DNA from: Ridgeia piscesae
Taxonomy: Eukaryota; Annelida; Polychaeta; Sabellida; Siboglinidae
NCBI GenBank assembly: GCA_025642075.2
Contig: JAODUO010000040.1
Span: forward strand, 191,501 to 255,500
Direction of reading: 5' to 3'
Length of the DNA: 64,000 nt
Below are positions 12,317 through 26,714 of this stretch, one piece after another. The notes under the pieces are model-generated. The model made no database searches. It saw nothing but the letters and a program-made list of their open reading frames with translations, and was not told the origin of the DNA. The position numbers were made by a program, and so were the translations under genes. Positions within the stretch are counted from its first letter, which is position 1. Each line of letters starts with the position of its first letter.

Positions 12317-12506
12317 TAAGTCTTAACAAATATTTGCAATATATAACAATTATAGGACAGTTCTGTGTACATACATTTGATAGGAAAAAAACAAAAAACA
12401 ACAAGTGTGACATCTGAGTCACGTTACTTATGACAACTGATTATTTCCTTTGTGTGACAAGAAGCCCAACCAGTGACAGAGAGAAGGACAAAGGAGTGTA
12501 TCTCAC

Positions 12507-12590
12507 CTTGCAGTGGGTTAGTCTTGCGTCGGTCCTTCATGGCCGCCTTCTCCGCTGCTTCGGCCGCGCTCCGTCGCGAGCTCTTGTTGG
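12507..12590 (-). CDS. Exon encoding an Ala/Glu/Lys-rich helical linker
   Basis: The exon is 84 bases long: acceptor ATCCACAG before 12590, donor GTGAGA after 12507. It enters after one base of a codon and leaves after one. The peptide reads NKSSRRSAAEAAEKAAM followed by KDRRKTNPLQ, a strongly helical, basic segment just ahead of the ankyrin domain. Both phases match the neighbouring exons. It is GC-rich compared with the surrounding intron, as expected for coding sequence. Confidence 0.82.
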
Positions 12591-13273
12591 CTGTGGATAC
12601 GATACGAGGGGTGTAGCAGGGAGTAATCCCCTCTATTTCCCCCCCACATTCCCCCTCTTTACTCAATACACAAGTCAGTACATTCATTACACACAAACCC
12701 AGACACGTAATGTTTCACTTCACTTCTTTGGCTTCTTTCTGCCTGTGTCAACGGAAATGACTTGATTGCTAAACAAAACACTGGCAGTCGTTTTACTGGT
12801 TTCGAGACAACTGCACTGAGCAGTGCCAGAAACCAGATTATTTCTGACAGTCGCGGACGGTCAACTATTAATATATATTACTGTATTGAGGTAACTGAAG
12901 GGAATCAATCATGTGTGACGATCACAAAGACCCGCTAAGTGCGCAGAGATGATTCATACATGGGATTAAGTAACTAAGGGTTTAGTGCAGCACACATCAT
13001 AACAATAGCTGGAACAACAACATGTACCTAGTGCAGCACACATCATAACAATAGCTGGAACAACAACATGTACACAATGAGCCTTATCTTGGAGGCCAAC
13101 GTGTTCTCATTTCTGTTACCATTCAGCATAAATGCTTAAAACACAATTATGTCAAAAATGCAAATAATTTTATTATGTATGAAACATTGACTAAGCAAAT
13201 CAAACATTTGTATGTCATCAGGCCATATTTATGACATACATAATACATGTAATGATTACATGAGTGGACTCAC
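12591..13273 (-). other. Short intron
   Basis: This is a 683-base intron between two phased exons. It contains one 46-bp direct duplication (12983-13073) and nothing else of note. Confidence 0.75.
12983..13073. repeat. 46-bp perfect tandem duplication
   Basis: The unit beginning TAGTGCAGCACACATCATAA is present twice in a row with no differences over about 44 bases, so it is recent. Confidence 0.9.
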
Positions 13274-13473
13274 CTGAAGCCTTGCGTGAGAGCCGGGCAG
13301 CCAAGGCAGCAGAGGCCGACCCTGACCGACTGAGTCGACAGGGGAAGTTGGGAGACTGGGGGATGGAGAGGGAGTTGTCATTGTGTGTGTGGGAGGGTGG
13401 GGGAGGGGGTGGGGGAGGGGTGGGGGGTTTCTCCTCCGTCGCTGGCGTCATCAACGGCATGCGGTTCTCAGTG
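13274..13473 (-). CDS. Exon encoding a proline run and Ser/Arg-rich region
   Basis: The exon is 200 bases long: acceptor TTGTGCAG before 13473, donor GTGAGT after 13274. It enters after two bases of a codon and leaves after one. The 66 codons begin TENRMPLMTPATEEK, pass through eight prolines in a row and PNFPCRLSRSGSASAALAAR, and end LSRKAS. The region is low-complexity and probably disordered. The RLSRSGS and RLSRKAS motifs look like basophilic-kinase sites, which is inference. The proline run sits on a G-rich repeat in the plus strand, so its length may vary. Confidence 0.8.
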
Positions 13474-13559
13474 CTGCACAAAGACACAACATGTCTATTA
13501 CAGGACACTGTCACCCCTCTAGAAGACAATGAATGACAATAACAAGGTAACTTCTGTTG

Positions 13560-14698
13560 TGTATAAATCTCTGGAAACCAAGCTCAAAAGTGCTTTAACA
13601 CAAAATGGGTATTCAATTTCTGAGTCAAAATCATGAGTCATGTGATGCACCTGTAAGTCCAGTGGAACGTTACTGAAATATCCACACTGAAAACCAAGTT
13701 TCTTGAGAGGAATACTTGCTGAACGTGAGACTCTAACAATTCCAATAACATGACATAAGAATGAGTGGAGTCAACTAATGTCAAGCTTAACATCTATAAT
13801 TCTACACAATGGCGTTGTCACCTGACGAAGAATATTGATGCCTTGGTGATATGACACAGCTGGCCAATATCCCACTAACTCTCAGGTAATCGGCACGTTT
13901 ACCCAATGCCTCCTATATTAATAACCAAGAAACCTGATCATCAATCCATTCAAGGATGTGGGTTACTTCCGACATCTACGCTTCCGCTTGTGGTTTAGTG
14001 AACTGGATCACTGTATGTGGATGACAATTACATCAACAAAGTCTGTTCAGTGTTTTTTGTGTGTTTTATCATCAGCCAGCATTGCTTGTTTCACATGACA
14101 AAGGACAGGAGACTGGGAACATTGCACTTTCCAGGGCATCAGTGGCAATGCTAAAAATCAGACTTTTGTTTATACAAAATGCAGTGCTAAGTCTTGCAGA
14201 ATTCACGTCGATATGTATGTGTATGTATGTATTTCATTAAATGATTTTCACCATACTTTTAAGGCACATTATACCAAATTACCTGTCATTGTCTATGTGC
14301 TTTTTATTGTCATTAACCTTGTACATGTTTCTGCTCAAGGCCTAGGATCCTGTAGAACAGTGTCAGCCAGTGCAGTTTGTTTTACTTTGAGATGTCCCTT
14401 TCGTAATGTTTGCAGAAAATATACAATATATCCAAGATACTTAATAATAATTAGCTAACTTTGAATTTTATCGTGCCTAAATCCTTGGAAATCAAGCTGA
14501 GAGGTGCATTAAAACAAAAGTGTTACTCAATTTCAGAGTCAACAAAATGGTCTATGTATATGTGTATATTGTCTATACATATAAACATTGTTTTTTATTA
14601 TTATTGCTATTCTTTGTATTCACAATTGTAAACATATTATTTTCGGGTAATTCTTTAATGTTACAAATTCAGTGTCTCCTTGAGCATTTATTGATTGT

Positions 14699-14751
<53 letters not shown>

Positions 14752-15630
14752 CTTATCGATTTGGTCAAAATAAATGAATCTGAATTTTTCAATCTGAATA
14801 CTGTTGTCACATGTCATGGGTCATGTGACACCTGTAATAATTCAAGCCTGCTGAAGAAGACTGAGAGACTGAGATGTTGCCGAAGTATCCACACTTACAA
14901 CCAAGTTTCCTGAGAGATAAATGTGCTGGTTATCAAACAATCACACGTATCAGACATTTTTTTTTAAATTCCAATAAAATGATTAAGAATGATTGGAGCC
15001 AGTCAGCTGATAGGTGTCAAGTCCAGCATCAGTTCTTTACTTGTACATGTTGGTGTTGTCACATGGCAACTGACAATGGTCCTGTCACTGAGAGATCCAA
15101 ATCCTACTAACTATCCAGTAACACGCAATAACCGGTCTAGTATTAATAACCAAGAAACCTGACCATCGATTCGTTCAAGGATGTGGGTTATTTTCGACAT
15201 CTACTGTTCCGCTTGTGGTTTAGTGAACTGGATCACTGTGTGTTGATGACAACAATGTCAACAGTTTCTATTCCGTCTTTTCTGAGTTCATCACTGCAAG
15301 CTTGTTGCCCCGACAAAGGACTGGAGGTTGTGTGGGAACAATGCGTTTTCCAGGGCTTCAGTGACAATCTGACAACTTTTTTTGAAAGAAAAAATGCAGT
15401 TCTAAGCCCCACAGAAGGCACATCATTATGCAGGTATATTTTAATTCAAATTATACCTGCATTTTAAGGCATAGGTGTGTAATTTTATACATTTTTTACT
15501 TGTCAATATCTGTGTTTTTATCTGCATTAACTTTCAACTATTCCTGCCCAAGATCCTGAAGTAGTCTTAGCCAGTGGTGTTTGTCCTACGCTGGCCATAC
15601 CCAGTTAAGCTTTTGTAGACAATGTACACT
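13560..15630. repeat. Old segmental tandem duplication, two ~0.9-1.1 kb copies
   Basis: Copy 1 (about 13560-14425) and copy 2 (about 14474-15630) share ordered blocks. Examples are GGAAACCAAGCTCA against GGAAATCAAGCTGA at the start, AAGGATGTGGGTTA plus CCGCTTGTGGTTTAGTGAAC in the middle, and AGCCAGTGCAGTTTGT against AGCCAGTGGTGTTTGT at the end. Copy 2 also carries the TA run at 14700-14749. The sequences are well diverged. Both copies are intronic and neither contains an exon I can recognise. Confidence 0.8.
14700..14749. repeat. (TA)n microsatellite
   Basis: About 25 TA units inside copy 2 of the duplication, absent from copy 1. Confidence 0.9.
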
Positions 15631-15758
15631 TGCTGACTACTGAAGGGGAGGGTGTCTGGGCGTTAACAAGGTCTACTACACCTGTGGAGAATGTTAAAGA
15701 TTTGTCAAGCACTTTAATATAGATTTGTATTCTATATCATATATGTGTAGCCCGGATC

Positions 15759-15949
<191 letters not shown>

Positions 15950-16232
15950 ATAATTTTATATTAAACAGGTACATGTATGTGTGGACTTTTTTGTCTGAAC
16001 GTGATTATTATTATTACAAAGACTTGCTACATTGATCTGTCTTCAAACAGTTCATATAATGGTTGCTTTTTATTTTTAGCTTAATACAATAATTTTGGAA
16101 GATTCGCAATTTTAAAGGACATTTTAGATATATATTTATTAGCTTAACATAAATTTAAAATAGATAATTTATCATAACTGCTAAGCATGTTTCTTAGAGA
16201 TATCATTAATTAATCATTTTAAAGGAATTTCT

Positions 16233-18746
<2,514 letters not shown>

Positions 18747-19398
18747 GCTAACACAGTGACCACACAATGCTAACACAGTGACCACACAATGCCAACACAG
18801 TGACCACACAATGCCAACACAGTGACCACACAATGCCAACACAGTGACCACACAATGCCAACACAGTGACCACACAATGCCAACACAGTGACCACACAAT
18901 GCCAACACAGTGACCACACAATGCCAACACAGTGACCACACAATGCCAACACAGTGACCACACAATGCCAACACAGTGACCACACAATGCTAACACAGTG
19001 ACCACACAATGCCAACACAGTGACCACACAATGCCAACACAGTGACCACACAATGCCAACACAGTGACCACACAATGCCAACACAGTGACCACACAATGC
19101 CAACACAGTGACCACACAATGCTAACACAGTGACCACACAATGCCAACACAGTGACCACACAATGCTAACACAGTGACCACACAATGCTAACACAGTGAC
19201 CACACAATGCTAACACAGTGACCACACAATGCCAACACAGTGACCACACAATGCCAACACAGTGACCACACAATGCTAACACAGTGACCACACAATGCTA
19301 ACACAGTGACCACACAATGCCAACACAGTGACCACACAATGCCAACACAGTGACCACACAATGCCAACACAGTGACCACAGAATGCCAACATGTGGAG
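18747..19398. repeat. 22-bp minisatellite, about 30 copies
   Basis: The unit ACACAGTGACCACACAATGC(C/T)A is highly uniform; almost the only variation is a C/T switch in GCCA/GCTA. Because 3 x 22 is a multiple of 3 and the unit has no stop on the minus strand, it produces 90-150 codon spurious frames. It begins about 120 bases past the donor of the 19646-19518 exon. Confidence 0.97.
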
Positions 19399-19517
19399 AA
19401 CCAAATCATAACCCATCTGTATGCTATGCTACAGTACGTTACATGGATGCGTTGGCCTCGATGTGTGTGAATGTGATAAGACAACTGATATATTGGGACA
19501 GAGACAAGTGCACTCAC

Positions 19518-19646
19518 CAGTCGAGACTGACAGACCTCTGTCTTGAAGTCTTCCGCCTCGACTCAATGTTCCGTTTCTCCTTCTGACTCAGTCGCCGTGC
19601 CAACCGAGACAAACTGTTCTTTGAGCTGGCATGTTTCTCTGAATGA
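19518..19646 (-). CDS. Exon encoding a basic Ser/Arg/Lys-rich region
   Basis: The exon is 129 bases long: acceptor TGTTGTTGCAG before 19646, donor GTGAGT after 19518. It enters and leaves after two bases of a codon. The 42 codons include SSKNSLSRLARRLSQKEKR, RRKTSRQRSVSLD and, across the next junction, C. The charge is strongly positive, with repeated LSR/RRLS phrases echoed in the 13473-13274 exon (RLSRKAS). It probably encodes a disordered, phosphorylatable region. The phase match on both sides and two good splice sites make it a confident exon. Confidence 0.83.
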
Positions 19647-19774
19647 CTGCAACAACAGAAACATTGACTAATATAGTTCCCAGGTTTGGTCGGGAAGTTT
19701 GGAAGACTTAATTAAATTATATAAGTTATTAGTACTTCCAGCTTAATTGAATCTTGATTAATCGTCAAGATGTT

Positions 19775-19890
<116 letters not shown>

Positions 19891-21180
19891 CACAATATAG
19901 ACACACAGATTACATAAGAAATATGACATCTTACCAGCTTGGTTCATCTGTCAAAGTGTCACCCGGGGTCACTTTTTGTGCGCCCCAGTAAAGAGGGTAC
20001 AACACATGTATAATAAACATCTACACCCTTTGTGACTGACTTCGATGAGAGATAACAACTGTTGTTGTGCATTGACCACAACTACACATCCCAGAGAGCA
20101 GCAGTGGACACTTGACCTGTCCAAGTCACTGTATTCCATCCACACCCTGTGTGCTTTGCCAAGGAAAGGTGTAACCCTCTGACTTGACGTGAGTGTTTTG
20201 GCAAGTAAAACTGGGGCAATACAGTTGGATCTGATAAGATGCATCAGATACAGGGCAATCTACTTCCTGTAACTACGCCCACAGCAAGAGAGCTTTTATT
20301 AAAGCTGTCAAATATGTCAGGCCCGCAAACTGAACCCGTATACAACCAATGCATATAGAAAAGAACCTGACAGATATTAGCTGTTTCCAGTTTTTTGGTT
20401 ACAGTTCAAATATCTGACTAGCCTGTATGGTCTTGTGAGGTCTCATTCAACTACTCTGCCTTTTTCAGGTAATTATCACCAAATTTTTCTTTCTATACTG
20501 GCACTGAGGGTGGTCACTGCCAGGGTGGGGTAATTGTCATCCTCAGAAATTATTTATACACTGCCTGCCAAAGTGAAACTAATAAGCCTAAATGTGTGCT
20601 TACAAATTTGAATGTTGCCGCAACGAGAAGTAGAAATTAAAAAATTCAACATTCAAATGTTAAATAACAGTCATCGTATGTAACTAACTTTTACTGCATC
20701 ACTTCCTACAAATACCTTTGAAGTTCCTATGTTCCCACTCACCAATCCACAAGTGGGATGATGCACGACTGGTCAGTGAACTTCCTCCTAACCATTATGG
20801 CTATTAATCCCCGGCTGATGCCATGCAATGAATCAGAGAATTAGGGTTCCTTTCAAGAGGGTCTACTTTATACATATTTGGTTACATGGAAATCAAATAC
20901 ATACGTGAAAGTATTCTGGTATTAATTTACCAGTAGATTTAATCAATTTTTTGGTTATCTTGATATATTTATTTAATTATCAGCTGGAACGTCTACAGAT
21001 TTCTGTCTTGAAATGGGTTCTATTTTAGTGTCAGATGCCTCCACTTGGGAAAACGGGACAAGTTCAAGGATTTACAGCCTACATTTAATCTTGTATGAGT
21101 CTCCAGGTATAGCGAGGGGGCGGATGGGGTGTCCACAGACAGTTTATTTTTGGTGTGTTCCGTCTGGATGAGATGATGGA

Positions 21181-21279
21181 GGTCCCTGTGGTGCACATTC
21201 AGGGTCCCTGTGGTGCACATTCAGGGTCCATGTGGTGCACATTCAGGGTCCCTGTGGTGCACATTCAGGGTCCATGTGG
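21181..21279. repeat. 22-bp tandem repeat, about 4.5 copies
   Basis: The unit GGTCCCTGTGGTGCACATTC plus AG repeats with a C/A switch in alternate copies. Confidence 0.93.
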
Positions 21280-24200
21280 TTACAGTCCTAGACACTAAGT
21301 GCAAATTCACTTGGGTATTATAGTCTCCCCCAAACCTGATGCAGTTAATACATGTATCTCCCTTCCTCAGGCCGGCTGCCCATGCTAGCCAGGGGAATAT
21401 TGCTCTCCATCAATGTCACATGTATTGCTTCATAAGGAAGTCCATCCAATAGTCTGTGGCTATCTATGTTAGTTAACGCAAAATAGTTAACTTATTTGGC
21501 CGAATTTTTATTCAGTGTCTTTTAGATATCTCATTTTCCTTGAATTTTATTACATAGCATAAACACTTTTTTTATCACTTTATTAAACCAATACCTTAGT
21601 TACAGTGACTGGTGCATTCTACTGAAGACTTTCACTGTGCATGCTGACATTTTAATGGCAACAAAAAAGTCACACATGATTTTGTATACCATTAAGTTTT
21701 CATTTTTATTAACAAAACACCCCTTCCATATTTTTTGTCTCCAGAAACTTCATGATGAAATCCCACGAATAACTCTCCTTCCACAAATGACAGCGTATAA
21801 AATATCAAACATCTGACAATTTGTGACATTAAGCAAAATGTAATTCAAGCTATTGTGCTCTACAAAATCACCGTGGGAGACAGAACCAGTGGAAACCACA
21901 AATGTATTATGTTAACTATCACACCTAGAAGATGAAAGAAATAATAATATGTCAGGTTCCTCTATTTCAAGTCCTTTGTGCAATAAACACTACAGTATGC
22001 ATCTAAGTTGAGCTCTTTTCCAGCAATTCATTCATGTGATAACTAGAAAGCTGTCAGGTGATATGTATATCTTGTGATACTGGTTGGCCACTGAGTGTCA
22101 CTGAGTATATCACTCTCTAGCCCAAGGCTGACATAGATACAGCTCTCTGAGTGTTAGGTTGATAGAAACAAACAGAAACTAGAAGAGAAAGGTTAAAATA
22201 GAAACAAGAACTAGACATTTATAGCGGTGATTACAAAAGAGTGAATCCATGCATTGTGGCCGGGATAAAAGATTTCGATTTATTAGTTGGTGGACATGTT
22301 TACAGCAAATTGTCTATGTGCATTTTCATTATGAAATAGATTAAAATATTAACATATTTAATCCCATTGACATACCCAGGGTATATGCTAGCTTTTATAC
22401 TTATTTGCAAGTGCAATTTCAAAAGATTTTCCTGTCACTAATTAAAACGTTTATTATCTAGACTCCAAAAACAGACATGTGGAGAGGTCACGGTGTGATC
22501 ACTAGGTGGCAGCACTATACAGCCAGTGTGACAAGGCTGACTGGAGATGACATTAAGACCACTTCCTGTTTACTGTGGTTACTTGCTACTGGGCAGAAAC
22601 CCAAACACTTGTCACACGTACACAGTGGCCTGGGTAACACATCATATCAAGGAGCTCAGTGGGCAGCTATTCTTACAGCACAGACATATACACTGATGAG
22701 AAATAGCAACGTGTTGGTCGGAATTCTAGAGTATTTTTGTTTTGAAAACTTGCACCTGAGATAGCTTGCATCTGAGTACTATAAGTTTGTCTTACGCAGA
22801 TGGTAGGTTTATATATGGTAGTTTTATATTTGCGGTATTGCTGCTCCATTTAATTTGTTGTGCTACATTATACAGTGTATTTGCTAAATGCTGTAACAGT
22901 ACTCTGCAGGTGTCTTAGACATTTAAACAGCTAATAATTTTTCAATATTAGCCATGTACAATTTGTATGTTTATTTCTAGCAACGTGCAGTTTCATGATG
23001 CATTAACCCAAGCTTCAAATATCATTGTTAAATGTATATGCAGAAACAATTATCTAATTAAATGAAACTGACTACCCATCAGTCTGTCTCTTCTTTCAAA
23101 ACATGATTTGATGATAATGAATTAGTGTCAAGATGTTTGTTTGTAATAAACTATAATTACGAGAAAAAAGTATAAAATAACCTTCTTAAAAATAGAGTCA
23201 TAACTGACATGACATCTTTCCATCCAGGGAGGTGTTTAGCCAAAGATTGCATGAATAATGCTGTCATGCCATGACTTGTCAATAACTGTCAACTGCAGAG
23301 TACTAATCCATACCATCCATACCACCACATGTTTAGCAATCTATCACTACATCTACAGTATATCCGTATATACATATAGATAAATACCATTTCAGTATCT
23401 CTGTATAATCTGAAAGATATACTACCATAAACCATGACAAGGTAGTTTTCAGTAACACTGCTTCCAAATAGCTTTACTTTCCTGAGAAACTCAAGTAAAC
23501 TCACCTTGATAAGTATCCTATAAAAGAGAAACTAGACATATATGTGTGGCTTGTGTGAACAACATAAGTGTAGCATGCATTGGTAGCAGACACTCCATGC
23601 AGCTGGCACGGAATGTGGCCAACGGGACGCGCTAAGTCACTAATGATCGAGTGACAACATGAGACAACTATGACAACGACTTGGCCGAGTGTCCCAGCTC
23701 AATGCTGTGAAGTCAACAAACAAACCACATACACAGATATTGGCCACAAATATGCATGTGTATTCGGTGGCAGTGAATGGGAGTTACTGAAGCACAGACA
23801 GACGTGTGGGAGCGTGTCTCTGGACGGACGCAGTGTTCCGATCGACGGCCCTCGCTGTTTGATCTCAGCAGGGGCTCTCTCACACAATGGAGACGATCAA
23901 TAACTGCGTAATTACGAGTGCGTTTATTCTCTATCGACAATCACTATTATGGCTTCTTTTGCATCAGTTGATAGGGGCACAATGTAAACCAATGTGTGTG
24001 ATAATGTCAAAATCTCTCAGCCGTAACCCCCTCACTCAGTCAGACCCTTAATTACCCTCAGTGTTTGTAGCCCTGAAGCAAAAGTGGGAGTATACGGCAT
24101 ATTGCTGGCACTTCCTGCTTGGGGCTTTGACTTAAGCTTGACGTACTATGTACGACATGGGAACTCCAAAAAGTGATCCACCAAAGAAATGTCTAGCTAG

Positions 24201-24779
24201 GTGAAGATTGGATTGGCAGCTGTTATACACTTACCTTAGGTTCCCATACCTGGAGATCTAGGCAGAATGTTGTAAAATTTTCTATAATTCTGAGGATTCA
24301 AATGCATGCACTACGAAGAGTTTAAACTGAAATATAAACACCTACACAGTCCTATGGCACCTTTGTCCAAGTGATCTAGCTGCAATGAAGGGTCATGTAG
24401 TAAATCTATCAATCAATGAACTTAACATAAGCTCTGCCAACTTGTAAAAGGAATGCATTACTAATCTGTACGGGCGACTGACTGTACAATGACGTCTCGT
24501 TGTGTCTGGCCGTTACACTGCTAGCAGCTGTAATTACATGCATGACAAGTTAAATCAAGGAGCGTTCTGTGACATCATGACTAGGTAGAAGGGAATCTAT
24601 TGCTGCATTGTACAAGATTATGTGTGAAAATATCAACGTTTGAGGACTGCATAATGTCCAGAAACTAGAGCAGGGACACACCATGTAATTTTGACAGCTG
24701 CGTAAAGTTGAGATCACAAGAGACCAATGCCAAGCATTATTTTGTGCAGAATAATAATGAATTTAAAGTGTTCAGACAC

Positions 24780-25215
24780 AATAACTCTCTCTCCCTCCCG
24801 TCTTTCCTCATCCCCCTTTGCTCTGTCTCCCTTCCTCATTCCCCCTCTCTCCCTCCTCTCTTCCCCACTCTCTCACCCCATTCCTCTTTCACATTTGGGA
24901 ACAGAAATCACACGGAGGAAATATGGGTGGATTGGACATAATACTTAGAGAGTCCTGATTCAGTATCAACACTCCCTCTTTGCCTTCCTTCCGCACTCTC
25001 CTCTTGCTTGCTCCCTATCTTTCTCTCTCTCTCTCCCTCCCTCACCCTCTTTCTCTATCTCTCTTCCCCACTGTCTCTCTCTCACACCACACATGCACGC
25101 ACGCGCGCACATGCACGCACGCACGCACGCACACAGCAAACAGAAATCACACTGAGAAATATGGATGGATTGGTTATATACTTATAAATACCTGATTTAG
25201 TATCACCACACAATT
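24780..25215. repeat. Tandem duplication with pyrimidine-rich halves
   Basis: Two copies of about 200 bases each combine a TCTCCCTC-rich tract with a tail containing AACAGAAATCACAC and AATATGG(G/A)TGGATTGG. The second copy has gained CACGCACG repeats. Confidence 0.75.
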
Positions 25216-25981
25216 AATATCATGGACCCAGAAAGTAAGAACAGAGGTTGGTTCATAAGCCCCTGGCGGTGGAACCTTGCGGCAGACAAAAGGTATGTGT
25301 GTTACTAACTGACATCAGGGCTGAACTAATGAAGATGGCACCAAATGGAAAGCAGTGGGTAACTTCTGGTGATGGCTGGAGCTGCTAGCAAACAAATGGC
25401 CCTAACTAATCTAACTGACACGTCTAAACTGCATTATACTAATTCGACACTGTTCATGGATATGGATATTGGAAGGTACAACAACAAGAATGTGTCTGAT
25501 CTAATCAACAAGATCATTGTAACTAACCTACAATACACACACCTGGTCCAGTCAAGATAGTAATAGGCAGCTATTAACCATTTTCCCTTTTCAAAACTCC
25601 CCCAAATCCACTGATCTCTGGCCAGGTCTGTCACAAGCAGGTGTGGTTGACCAGTTGACTTAATGTGAGTCTGACCTTCATGCGTGAACATCAGGCGAAA
25701 ATACCTGTAAAATGTGTCAGCTTCCATCTACACATAATATAATCCAGATAAACTGTCTTAGTTACAGGTGACATTTCATCATGTGACATTTTATCCATTG
25801 ACATTTTACTAGGTGACATAACACGTACGTACGAGTACCAAATTCCTTCCCCTCGTCCACGTGAGGTATGATCTCTTCTTAGAAGGGCAGCAATCTTGGA
25901 TCAACAGTTTTTTATGCAGTGTTGTTCTTGTCAGGTCATCATATTTCATCTTTTTTCTTGTAATAATTGTCTGCCTGTCAG

Positions 25982-26036
25982 TCCACCCATCCACCCATCC
26001 ACCCACCCACCCGCCCACCCGCCCACCCACCCATCT
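25982..26036. repeat. (CCCA)n microsatellite, imperfect
   Basis: CCACCCATCCACC-type units, with some CCCG units. Confidence 0.9.
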
Positions 26037-26676
26037 GACCCTCTGCCTGCTCCTTATATCATCCTTCCATATTACACTCCACAATGAATTCCTCATCTTA
26101 TGATGACCAACAAATTGGTTTTGTGTTTTATTTTACAAAACAGTTTTTTTATTCCAGCATGCATTAGAATGATCACATCTACAGGTGACACGGTGTTCAC
26201 TCCAACTGGTCCAATATATACTCAATGCTTCCAAGTGACTGCTGATATGTATGAGAATTAGTCCATATCTCAGCACCATCAATCCGTACAGGTAGACAGC
26301 CAACAGTTGCAAAACTGGCAACATGTCACTTCATAAGTAGTTTATCTATTAATAACCAATGATTATTAATAGAAATAACAAATCCAGTGGTCATCAGACT
26401 GTTTGATACACCAGGGTGATGATGGAGAGTTTTTGCAAAGGTGTCTTTAAATGACGGTGGAATTTAGCAATATTTTCAACTGATTTAACACTAGAAGGAA
26501 GCATATTCGAAAGAGTAGACACACCATTATATAATCGGAGATATAATGTAACTAGGAAGATTAGTATAACATGTGTACATACATATAGAAATACATTTAC
26601 ATGATCATAGTTAGACATGGTAACAACTAGAGGCATGGCTATCAAACAGACCCACCGTTCCCCAAGTTCTACTCAC

Positions 26677-26714
26677 CTCCGACCTTCGTGGGACTGGCTG
26701 GAAGATGCCATCTG
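26677..26714 (-). CDS. Small exon with an in-frame ATG and a NAGNAG acceptor
   Basis: The exon is 38 bases (or 35): the acceptor reads TTTTCCAGCAG before ATGG, so splicing could include or skip one CAG codon. The donor is GTGAGT after 26677. It enters in phase 0 and leaves after two bases. It encodes (Q)MASSSQSHEGR, with S completed by the next exon. The ATG is followed by G and could also be a start codon if an upstream noncoding exon is used. Phase agrees with the exons on both sides. Confidence 0.75.

Noticed and set aside
23508..23520. 13-base microexon between CTTTTATAG and GTGAGT
   Set aside because: Its length is not a multiple of three and it would break the well-supported frame between the 26714 and 19646 exons.
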